From the NCBI GenBank assembly GCA_030037055.1, contig JASHRZ010000542.1:1-7113 (forward strand): a stretch of 7,113 nt of DNA, read 5' to 3'. The stretch is from Alphaproteobacteria bacterium (GTDB lineage Bacteria; Pseudomonadota; Alphaproteobacteria; ATCC43930; CGMCC-115725). Positions within the stretch are counted from its first letter, which is position 1. Each line of letters opens with the position of its first letter. This document shows, piece after piece, positions 1 to 5,636 of the stretch. The translations under genes were made by a program, and so were the position numbers. Under the pieces are notes generated by a model. It saw only the letters and a list, made by a program, of their open reading frames with translations. It was not told where the DNA came from and searched no databases.

Positions 1-396
1 CTGTTCTATGGCGCGCTGGCGCAGGGTGCCGCGCCGCCGCGCATGTCGATCCTGCCGGATTTGTTGGCGTGCGCGCGGCGCTGCTGGCGGCCGACCTCGC
101 CGCTACGCTCCGGCGCTGGAGCTCGCTCATCGACCTCGTCCGGCTGCTCTTCGCCAAGCCGAATCCGGCGCCGATCAAGCATTGGCTGTGACGCGCCGGG
201 CCTCATCGCCGCGCCCGAGCTGCGTCTGCCGATGACCGGTGTCGGCCCGTGGCTTGCGGGCCGGCTCGCCCGGATGTTCTGGGCGCGCCATGCGGCTTGG
301 ACACTGGCCGCGGCCGTAGCGATACCGCAGACATGGCGCGGCGGCGCGCCCATCATCGGGGATGAGGCGCTGCCCGATGATCTCCCGCTTGCTTGA
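1..396 (+). pseudogene. C-terminal remnant of a dihydrodipicolinate synthase (DapA)-family aldolase, frameshifted and cut by the window edge
   Basis: No single frame is open, but pieces in two frames line up in order with the C-terminal third of DapA/N-acetylneuraminate-lyase-family class I aldolases. Frame 3 (about 30-188) carries a helix with ALLAADLAATL, then LLFAKPNPAPIKHWL, the well-known NPxPxK stretch, and meets TGA at 189-191. Frame 1 resumes at once with GLIAAPELRLPMTG, the family's usual last segment. Dropping one base near 191 joins them. The first ten codons fit frame 1 better (LFYGALAQGA), which suggests a second shift near 28-40. Frame 1 stays open to TGA 394-396, about 20 residues longer than a normal DapA end, and overlaps the next gene by 20 nt, so the true stop is unsure. 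The catalytic Lys and Tyr lie upstream, outside the window. The family covers lysine synthesis and several sugar-acid or keto-acid aldolases, so no substrate can be named. It is either a decayed gene or an intact one with sequencing errors. Confidence 0.6.
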
Positions 397-1363
397 CCAT
401 GCGCCCAAGCTCGATCCCCGCGAGGAGCATTTTCTCCTACCGAGCCCGCAGCCGGGGCCGTCGCTGTTCCTGCGTCGCCTTGCGCCGGAAACGCCGATTG
501 GCGAGGCGGTGCTCTACGCCCATGGCGCGACCTTCCCTTCGGCGCTCTCCATCGCCCACCGTTTCGACGGGCGCTCATGGCGCGATTCGCTATGCCGCGC
601 CGGGTTCGATTGCTGGGTGCTCGACTTCCACGGCTTCGGCGCTTTCTCCGACGCCTATCCCGAGATGGACGAGCCGGCGGAGCTGCATCCGCCGCTAGGC
701 CGCGCCGAGGCGACGAGCCGGCAGCTCGAAGCGGCGATGCGCTTCATCGCCGCGCACCGCGGCACGGCGCGGCTGTCGCTCATCGCCCATTCCTGGGGCA
801 CCATTGTGGCAGGGTGTCTCGCCAGGCGCTGCCCGGAGCTGGTCGAGCGGCTGATCTTCTTCGCGCCCTTCACTCGGCGCGCGCCGCACGGCGAGCACTT
901 GCGGCTGCCGGCCTGGCGGCTCATCTTGCTGCGCGATCAGTGGCAGCGCTTCTCGCCAATGTGCCGGCAGGGGCGGCGCCGGTGCTGCTGAAGCGGCATT
1001 TCGGCGAGTGGGGCGAGGCCTATCTCGACGTCGATTCGGAAATCCGCACCCGCTCGCCGCCTTCGGTCAAGGTTCCGAGCGGCCCTTGCAGGACATTGAC
1101 GATGCCTGGGCCGGCGAGCTTGCCTATGATCCCGCGCTGATCCGCGCGCCGGTGGCGATCATCCGCGGCGAATGGGACAGCATGTGCAGCGATGAGGATG
1201 CGCGGTGGCTGTTCCGCGCCTTGACTTCCTCGCCGATGCGGCGCGATGTCAAGATCAGCCGAGCGAAGCATCTCATGCATCTCGAGAGCGCCCGCCGCGC
1301 GCTCTATTGCGGGACGCAGGCATTTCTTGCGGGCGAGGAAGCGACGACCCCGACCCAGGCTGA
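377..1363 (+). pseudogene. Alpha/beta-fold hydrolase, reading frame interrupted by about three apparent 1-nt deletions
   Basis: The protein is readable across three frames. Frame 2 from ATG 377 gives the oxyanion-hole HG (residues 49-50, in LYAHGATFPS) and the nucleophile elbow IAHSWGT (Ser139, codon 791-793). Frame 1 continues from about 955 (NVPAGAAPVLLKRHF to VKVPSGP). Frame 3 continues from about 1086 with LQDIDDAWAGELAYDP, the likely acid in IRGEWDS and the likely catalytic His in KHLMHLE. Adding one base near 955, 1083-1085 and 1348-1351 restores one frame of about 329 codons ending at TGA 1361-1363, 15 nt before the next gene. Without the last repair, frame 3 would run 600 nt into that gene. 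ATG 377 is preferred because GGGGATGAGG lies 9 nt upstream; ATG 362 is the alternative. There is no signal peptide, so it is probably cytoplasmic. The nucleophile-acid-histidine set is complete, which argues for a functional gene with read errors. The substrate is unknown. Confidence 0.72.
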
Positions 1364-1367
1364 GCAC

Positions 1368-1372
1368 AGGAG
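1368..1372 (+). promoter_or_regulatory. Ribosome binding site of the PEP mutase-like gene
   Basis: AGGAG ends 6 nt before ATG 1379. This is a clear Shine-Dalgarno sequence and fixes the start of the downstream gene. It also lies just after TGA 1361-1363, the likely true stop of the hydrolase. Confidence 0.7.
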
Positions 1373-1378
1373 CGATCC

Positions 1379-2194
1379 ATGGCCATCGACCAAGCGGAAA
1401 AGGCACGGCGCTTCCGGGCGCTCCACCAGCGGCCCGGCGCTTTCGTCATTCCCAATCCGTGGGACGCCGGCTCGGCGCGCCTGCTGGAGCAGCTGGGCTT
1501 CGAGGCGCTGGCGACGACCAGCGCCGGCTTCGCCTTCTCGCTCGGCAAAGCCGACGGCGCCACCTCGCGCGAGGAGCTCCTTGTGCATCTTCGCTCGCTT
1601 TGCGCCGCCACCGACCTACCGGTCTCCGCCGATCTCGAGAAATGCTTTGGCGATGATCCCGGGACCGTCGCCGAGACCATTCGGCTGGCCGCGGGCGCCG
1701 GCATCGTCGGCGGCTCGGTCGAAGATTTCAGCGGCGATCCTCGGCGGCCGATCTTCGATCTCGCGCAGGCCGTCGAGCGCGTGGCCGCCGCGGCAGCGGC
1801 GTCGCGCGCGCTCCCCTTTCCCTTCATGCTCACTGCGCGGGCCGAGAATTTTCTTCATGGTCGGTCCGACCTCGACGATACCGTCAAGCGGCTTCAAGCC
1901 TTCGAAAAGGCGGGCGCCGACGTGCTCTATGCGCCGGGCCTGCCCTCGCTCGAGGCGGTCCGGACCGTCTGCGCCGCGGTGTCGAAGCCGGTGAACGTGC
2001 TCACCGGCGGCCGCTCCGTCGAAGAGCTCGCGGCGGCAGGCGTGAAGCGCATCAGCCTCGGCGGGGGCCTGTCACGCGCCGCGCTCGGCGCCTTCCTCCG
2101 CGCGGCGCGCGAGATCAAGGAGCACGGCACCTTTGGATTCCTCAAGGACGCCGTGCCGCACGCCGAGATCAACGCGATGATGGCGCGGAAGTGA
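1379..2194 (+). CDS. Isocitrate lyase/PEP mutase-superfamily protein
   Basis: A 271-residue protein with the single TIM-barrel domain expected of this superfamily, whose members make or break C-C or C-P bonds next to a carboxylate with Mg2+. Visible landmarks are FVIPNPWDAGSARL (22-35), ATTSAGFAFSLG (45-56), the metal-site strand SADLEKCFGD (83-92, Asp85 and Glu87), GGSVEDFSGD (111-120, Glu115-Asp116), TARAENFL (152-159, the usual substrate-binding Arg region), GADVLYAPGL (179-188) and NVLTGG (206-211). Full length matches small family members. The KKCGH-type catalytic loop of true isocitrate and 2-methylisocitrate lyases is absent after the VED strand, so it should not be called prpB or aceA. 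Cys89 sits in a different place from the lyase catalytic Cys. It could be an oxaloacetate hydrolase/decarboxylase-like or carboxyphosphonoenolpyruvate-type enzyme, but this cannot be decided here. The gene follows the hydrolase closely, so the two are probably co-transcribed. It converges with hflX. Confidence 0.88.
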   Translation: MAIDQAEKARRFRALHQRPGAFVIPNPWDAGSARLLEQLGFEALATTSAGFAFSLGKADGATSREELLVHLRSLCAATDLPVSADLEKCFGDDPGTVAETIRLAAGAGIVGGSVEDFSGDPRRPIFDLAQAVERVAAAAAASRALPFPFMLTARAENFLHGRSDLDDTVKRLQAFEKAGADVLYAPGLPSLEAVRTVCAAVSKPVNVLTGGRSVEELAAAGVKRISLGGGLSRAALGAFLRAAREIKEHGTFGFLKDAVPHAEINAMMARK

Positions 2195-2234
2195 GCCGAC
2201 GCGGCACCGCTCAAGGAGCCGCCCGCCGGCTCCT
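2195..2234. terminator. Candidate hairpin between or at convergent 3' ends
   Basis: A perfect 7-bp inverted repeat, AGGAGCC (2214-2220) and GGCTCCT (2228-2234) with a 7-nt GC-rich loop, begins 20 nt after the stop of the + gene and covers the last codons of hflX. A shorter GCCG-acg-CGGC stem lies at 2195-2205. Neither has a T-rich tract on either strand. It may slow polymerase or protect 3' ends of the two convergent transcripts, but as an intrinsic terminator it is weak. Confidence 0.3.
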
Positions 2235-3530
2235 GAACTTCGCGAGATCGGCGTCGCTGAGGCGGACATCGACGTGCGCCTCGCGCTCGTCATCGCGCCG
2301 GCTCACAACTTCGCCGTGGCGATAGAGCCAGGCGAGCGCGGCGCCGTCGCTCACGGGCAGGTCGAGATGGACGAGGCGCCGGTCGCTCTCCAGCCGGCGG
2401 TCGAGGAGATCGACCAGAAGGTCGCAGCCCTCGCCGGTCGCCGCGGAGACCGGCACCACGTCGCGGTTGCGCTGCGCCTGATTGCGCAGCACGGCGCGGC
2501 GCTTGGCATCGAGCAGGTCGATCTTGTTGAGCGCCTCGATCAGCCCGTGCTCCACCGTCTCGCCGAGCCCGAGCTCCGTGAGCACGCGCAGGACGTCGTC
2601 GCGCTGCGCCTCGCTGTCGGCATGATGGACGTCGCGCACATGGACCACGAGATCGGCCTCGGTGACCTCCTCCAGCGTGGCGCGGAAGGCGGCGACGAGA
2701 TGGGTCGGCAACTCCGAGACGAAGCCCACCGTGTCCGACAGGATGGCGTGGCGGCCCGAGGGCAGCGGCAGGCGGCGCATGGTCGGATCGAGCGTGGCGA
2801 AGAGCTTGTCCTCGGCGACGACGGCGGCACGCGTCAGCCGGTTGAACAGCGTCGATTTGCCGGCATTGGTGTAGCCCACCAGCGCCACCACCGCGTAAGG
2901 CACGCGCTTTCTCGCGCCGCGATGGAGCGCGCGGGTGCGCTTTACCTCGTCCAGCTCGCGCTTCAACCTGGCGATGCGCTCGCCGATGAGGCGCCGGTCG
3001 ATCTCCAGCTGGCTCTCGCCGGGGCCGCCGAGGAAGCCGAAGCCGCCGCGCTGGCGCTCGAGATGCGTCCACGAGCGCACCAGCCGCGAGCGCTGGTAGC
3101 TGAGCGCGGCAAGCTCGACCTGGAGCTGGCCTTCGCGCGTGCGCGCCCGCGCGCCGAAAATCTCGAGGATGAGGCCGGTGCGGTCGATGACCTTGCACTT
3201 CCACTCGCGCTCGAGATTGCGCTGCTGCGCCGGACTCACCGCCGCGTCGAGCACGGCGACGGCGACGGCGCCGTCGCGGATGAGAGCGCCGTAGGCCGCG
3301 ACCGCGCCGCTGCCGACGAGCGTCGCCGGCCGCCAGCGCGCGACCCGCACCACCTCCGCGGCGACGATGTCGAGCTTTATCGCGCGGGCGAGCCCCACCG
3401 CCTCCTCGAGCCGCGCCTCGGGCGAGCGCGCGCGCTCCTCCCGGGCGCCCGGCGCGAGCCTCAGGACCGGATGAAGTACGAGGCAGCGCCCGGTCGAGAC
3501 ACTGTGGCCGTCCCGTGCTGCCGCCGTCAG
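2211..3530 (-). CDS. hflX: GTPase HflX
   Basis: HflX is a ribosome-associated GTPase that splits stalled or heat-damaged 70S ribosomes. From the frame opening at 3530 it is about 439 residues, usual for the family. The N-terminal HflX domain includes RSPEARLEEAVGLA (36-49); the linker signature GGPGESQLEIDRR is at 168-180. The G domain has G1 GYTNAGKST (219-227), G2 Thr in LFATLDPT (near 246), G3 DTVGF (266-270), G4 NKID (335-338) and G5 SAATGEG (362-368), so it looks fully functional. The start is a problem. No in-frame ATG, GTG or TTG lies between the hfq stop and a GTG at 3398, which would remove the conserved SPEAR segment. ATG 3647 would overlap hfq by about 120 nt. CTG at 3530-3528 overlaps the hfq stop as CTGA. 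Alternatively GTG 3502-3500 works if one base is missing near 3489-3491. Placement directly behind hfq is the classic arrangement. Confidence 0.93.
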   Translation of the reverse strand: MTAAARDGHSVSTGRCLVLHPVLRLAPGAREERARSPEARLEEAVGLARAIKLDIVAAEVVRVARWRPATLVGSGAVAAYGALIRDGAVAVAVLDAAVSPAQQRNLEREWKCKVIDRTGLILEIFGARARTREGQLQVELAALSYQRSRLVRSWTHLERQRGGFGFLGGPGESQLEIDRRLIGERIARLKRELDEVKRTRALHRGARKRVPYAVVALVGYTNAGKSTLFNRLTRAAVVAEDKLFATLDPTMRRLPLPSGRHAILSDTVGFVSELPTHLVAAFRATLEEVTEADLVVHVRDVHHADSEAQRDDVLRVLTELGLGETVEHGLIEALNKIDLLDAKRRAVLRNQAQRNRDVVPVSAATGEGCDLLVDLLDRRLESDRRLVHLDLPVSDGAALAWLYRHGEVVSRRDDEREAHVDVRLSDADLAKFRSRRAAP

Positions 3531-3778
3531 GCTTCGTCGCCCTCTTTGCCGGGCTCGAAGAGCTGGATCGGCTGCGCCGGCATTACAGTCGAGATCGCAT
3601 GTTTGTAGACGAGCTGCGAATGAGCGTCCCGCCTCAGCAAAACACAAAAGTTATCGAACCAGGTAATGATTCCTTGGAGTTTGACGCCATTCACGAGGAA
3701 TACAGTGACCGGAGTTTTGTTCTTCCGGACGTAATTGAGGAATACGTCCTGAACATTTTGCGACTTTTCCGACGACAT
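3527..3778 (-). CDS. hfq: RNA chaperone Hfq
   Basis: An 83-residue Hfq, the hexameric Sm-like protein that brings small RNAs to mRNAs and binds A-rich tails. The N-terminal QNVQDVFLNYVRKNKTPVTV holds the proximal-face Gln and Asp. The Sm1 strand region reads VFLVNGVKLQGIITWFDNF, and LLRRDAHSQLVYKHAISTV carries the Sm2 motif with YKHA, the U-binding Lys-His pair. The C-terminal tail is short and acidic, as in alphaproteobacteria, unlike the long tail of enterics. ATG 3778 is preceded by AAGGGG with 7-nt spacing (3786-3791), a clear ribosome binding site. The gene is visibly richer in A and T than its neighbours. The stop overlaps the opening of the hflX frame, suggesting coupled translation. 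Transcription probably starts in the 109-nt gap upstream, perhaps with read-through from the phosphatase gene. Confidence 0.97.
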   Translation of the reverse strand: MSSEKSQNVQDVFLNYVRKNKTPVTVFLVNGVKLQGIITWFDNFCVLLRRDAHSQLVYKHAISTVMPAQPIQLFEPGKEGDEA

Positions 3779-3785
3779 GGGGGTT

Positions 3786-3791
3786 CCCCTT
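3786..3791 (-). promoter_or_regulatory. Ribosome binding site of hfq
   Basis: On the - strand AAGGGG lies 7 nt before the hfq ATG. It is the best Shine-Dalgarno match in the - strand gene set and may mark strong independent translation of hfq. Confidence 0.65.
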
Positions 3792-3819
3792 ATTCGGTTC
3801 TTGAGGTCGGTCGGAGCGA

Positions 3820-3837
3820 TACCCCCTTGGCGGGGTA
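3820..3837 (-). promoter_or_regulatory. Small hairpin in the hfq leader
   Basis: TACCCC and GGGGTA form a perfect 6-bp stem around a 6-nt loop. On the - strand it would sit at or near the 5' end of a transcript started from the candidate promoter just upstream, leaving about 40 nt to the hfq start codon. There is no following T tract, so a terminator role for the phosphatase gene is unlikely. It may stabilise the leader RNA or have no role. Confidence 0.35.
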
Positions 3838-3841
3838 AAGC

Positions 3842-3868
3842 ATCATACGCTCGCTCGATTCATAACAA
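3842..3868 (-). promoter_or_regulatory. Candidate promoter of hfq
   Basis: In the AT-richer gap upstream of hfq the - strand reads TTGTTA (3868-3863), a 15-nt spacer, then TATGAT (3847-3842), close to a sigma-70 -10 box. The spacer is short for a housekeeping promoter. Predicted initiation near 3835 gives a leader of roughly 55 nt. The rest of the 3779-3887 gap shows no coding potential. Confidence 0.4.
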
Positions 3869-3887
3869 ATTGGTAACGGCGAGGGAA

Positions 3888-4544
3888 TCACAACCCCTTG
3901 AGACCGCGGAAGAGGTCGGCGCAATCGTGAAAATGCAGATCCGGGCGAAAGCGGGCGAAGGATTCCTCCTCGAGCACGCGCGCGCCCACCACTACGGCGA
4001 CGCAGCCGGCATTGCGCGCGCATTCCACGTCGAGCGCGGTGTCGCCGACATACCACGCCTGCGCGCAGGCAATCCCGCTGCCTTCGAGCGCGAGCAGCAT
4101 CGGCGCGGCATGCGGCTTGTCGAGCGCGGCGTCGCCCGCGCCGACGATGCGTCTGAAATGCCCGGTCCAGCCGAGATGTTCGGCCTCTGCCCGCAGCACC
4201 GCGCCGGTCTTGTTGCTGACGACGGCGAGGTAGAGGCCCGCCTGCGCCAGCTCGGCCAGCATCTCGGCGGCGCCGTCGACCGCCTTCAGCCGCGCGAGAT
4301 GGATGGCGGTAAAGGCGTCGAGATAGCGCCGGCGCGCCTCCTCCCACCGCGCGCCGAACAGCGCGGGAAAGCTGTCGCGCAGGCTTTTGGCGACGCGCAA
4401 CTTGGTCTCCTGCAGGGTCCAGGGCTCGCGGCCCATCGCGGCGAAGGTGACCGCCAGCGCCTCGTGGATTGTCTCCCAGCTGTCGACCAGCGTGTTGTCC
4501 CAGTCGAAGAGCAGCGCGCGCGGGCGCGGCGCGGCAACCTTCAT
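3888..4544 (-). CDS. HAD-superfamily hydrolase, phosphoglycolate phosphatase-like
   Basis: A 218-residue protein with all four haloacid dehalogenase phosphatase motifs in order. Motif I is FDWDNTLVDS (nucleophile Asp14, acid/base Asp16); motif II is VVSNKTG (Ser110); motif III Lys is in ALDKPHA (Lys143); motif IV is VGDTALD (Asp168, Asp172). The stretch between motifs I and II is long enough for the alpha-helical C1 cap of the Gph/beta-phosphoglucomutase group. It should dephosphorylate a small phosphorylated metabolite with Mg2+ in the cytoplasm; substrate specificity cannot be read from the sequence. The ATG overlaps the stop of the upstream transaminase gene as ATGA (4544-4541), so the two are almost certainly translated together. 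A GGGGTG run just before the start is a weak ribosome site, in keeping with coupling. The gene ends 109 nt before hfq. Confidence 0.9.
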   Translation of the reverse strand: MKVAAPRPRALLFDWDNTLVDSWETIHEALAVTFAAMGREPWTLQETKLRVAKSLRDSFPALFGARWEEARRRYLDAFTAIHLARLKAVDGAAEMLAELAQAGLYLAVVSNKTGAVLRAEAEHLGWTGHFRRIVGAGDAALDKPHAAPMLLALEGSGIACAQAWYVGDTALDVECARNAGCVAVVVGARVLEEESFARFRPDLHFHDCADLFRGLKGL

Positions 4545-5401
4545 CGCACCCCGCCCTGCGCCGCGACATAGGCGTCGTAGAGTTGGCGCAGCCGGCGCGT
4601 GAGCGAGCCGGGATGGCCGTTGCCGACCGGCGTGCCGTCGATCGACACCACCGCCAGGACGAAATTCGTCGTGCTGGTAAGGAAGGCCTCGCGCGCCGCC
4701 TTGGCCTCGGTGACGCTGAAGGGGCGCTCGATGAGCCGCAGCCCCTCGCGCCCCAGCAGGCCGATGAGGCCCTGCCGGGTGACGCCGTTGAGGATGCCGG
4801 TATCGGCCGGGCGGGTTACCACCTCACCATCGGGTGTCACGATCCAGGCATTGCTCGAGGCGCCTTCGGTGACATTGCCGTCGCGGTCGACCTGCCAGGC
4901 CTCATACGCGCCGGCCGCCTTCGCCTGCTGCTTGGCGAGCGCGTTGGGCAACAGCGACACGCTCTTGATGTCGCGCCGCGCCCAGCGCAGGTCGGGCACG
5001 GTGATGACGCCGACCCCTTCCTCCACCAGCCGAGCGGCGAGGCGTTGGCGGCGCGCGGTCATCACCAGGCTCGGTTTGGCGCGCTTGGGGAAAGCGAAGT
5101 CGCGCGGCGCGCTGCCGCGCGAGACCTCGAGGTAAAGAATGCCATCGGCGATGCCGTTGCGCCGGATCACTTCGCGCATCACCGTCTTGAGCGCGGCATC
5201 GCTCATCGGCGCCGCGATCTCAAGCGCCGCCAGCGAGCGATGGAGCCGTGCGAGATGCCGCTCCTCGTCGATTGGTCTGCCGGCGCGCAGCGCGATCACC
5301 TCATAGACGGCATCGGCGAACTGGAAGCCGCGGTCTTCGATGTGCACGCACGCCCGCTTATGTGGGAGATAGCGGCCGTTGACATAGGCGATGCGGGACA
5401 T
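4541..5401 (-). CDS. Class IV aminotransferase, D-amino-acid transaminase-like
   Basis: A 286-residue PLP enzyme of fold type IV. ATG 5401 gives the family start MSRIAYVNGRYLPH; the frame is open farther upstream but has no similarity there. The region VHIEDRGFQFADAVYEV (19-35) is typical. The Schiff-base Lys is Lys146 in RRDIKSVSLLPNALAK, and NVTEGASSNAWIV (176-188, Glu179) is the cofactor-binding stretch seen in D-alanine transaminases. LTSTTNFVLAV (241-251) closes the active site. D-alanine transaminase makes D-glutamate and D-alanine for cell-wall precursors. However, the loop that binds substrate carboxylate in the Bacillus enzyme, PRNH, reads PRDF here (Arg100-Phe102), so substrate range may differ; branched-chain or R-amine substrates remain possible. 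It is coupled to the phosphatase gene by a 4-nt overlap. A location near hfq-hflX fits the alphaproteobacterial neighbourhood. Confidence 0.9.
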   Translation of the reverse strand: MSRIAYVNGRYLPHKRACVHIEDRGFQFADAVYEVIALRAGRPIDEERHLARLHRSLAALEIAAPMSDAALKTVMREVIRRNGIADGILYLEVSRGSAPRDFAFPKRAKPSLVMTARRQRLAARLVEEGVGVITVPDLRWARRDIKSVSLLPNALAKQQAKAAGAYEAWQVDRDGNVTEGASSNAWIVTPDGEVVTRPADTGILNGVTRQGLIGLLGREGLRLIERPFSVTEAKAAREAFLTSTTNFVLAVVSIDGTPVGNGHPGSLTRRLRQLYDAYVAAQGGVR

Positions 5402-5636
5402 GGGGCTGCGGAACAGGACGCAAGGGCGCGAGGCGGGCACTATAGGAGGCGGGAGCGGAAAAGACGAGCCGGCAACCTTCACAGCCCATGGCAATCCGAT
5501 AAGCATCCAAAGGCGCAGTTCACCATGCGGGCGCGGGAGCACGACGTTTCGGAGCTGCACGACCGCCCTGCAGCTGACCTCCTGTTCCGAGCCTTCCACA
5601 CCCATAGGTTCGTGCCCTCGGCCGCCGGCGCCACCG
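5402..5636. other. Intergenic gap, 235 nt, no gene seen
   Basis: The gap lies between the DUF2252 gene and the transaminase gene, both on the - strand. I find no tRNA-like fold, repeat or convincing small ORF. The transaminase frame is open through most of it, but the translated residues do not resemble the family. A TATAGT box near the transaminase end is the only regulatory candidate. Confidence 0.5.
5439..5444 (-). promoter_or_regulatory. Candidate -10 box for the transaminase operon
   Basis: TATAGT on the - strand lies about 38 nt upstream of the transaminase ATG. No good -35 hexamer is seen at a 16-18 nt distance, so the call rests on the -10 box, its position and the size of the gap. 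Confidence 0.25.

Noticed and set aside
1364..1994. Extension of the hydrolase's third frame into the PEP mutase-like gene
   Set aside because: The product becomes Ser/Arg/Pro-rich noise past the hydrolase end and overlaps a clearly coding frame; a missing base near 1348-1351 explains it.
2274..3608. Long open frame of 444 codons on the + strand
   Set aside because: It is the antisense shadow of hflX; high GC keeps antisense frames open, and the translation has no family features.
3515..3838. Small + strand ORF across hfq with balanced amino-acid composition
   Set aside because: Its normal-looking composition only reflects the lower GC of hfq on the other strand; hfq is unmistakable there.
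5479..5526. 15-residue Cys-spaced peptide (C4, C8, C12) on the - strand in the intergenic gap
   Set aside because: It has no ribosome site and no similarity, and is the accidental end of a shadow frame of the DUF2252 gene.
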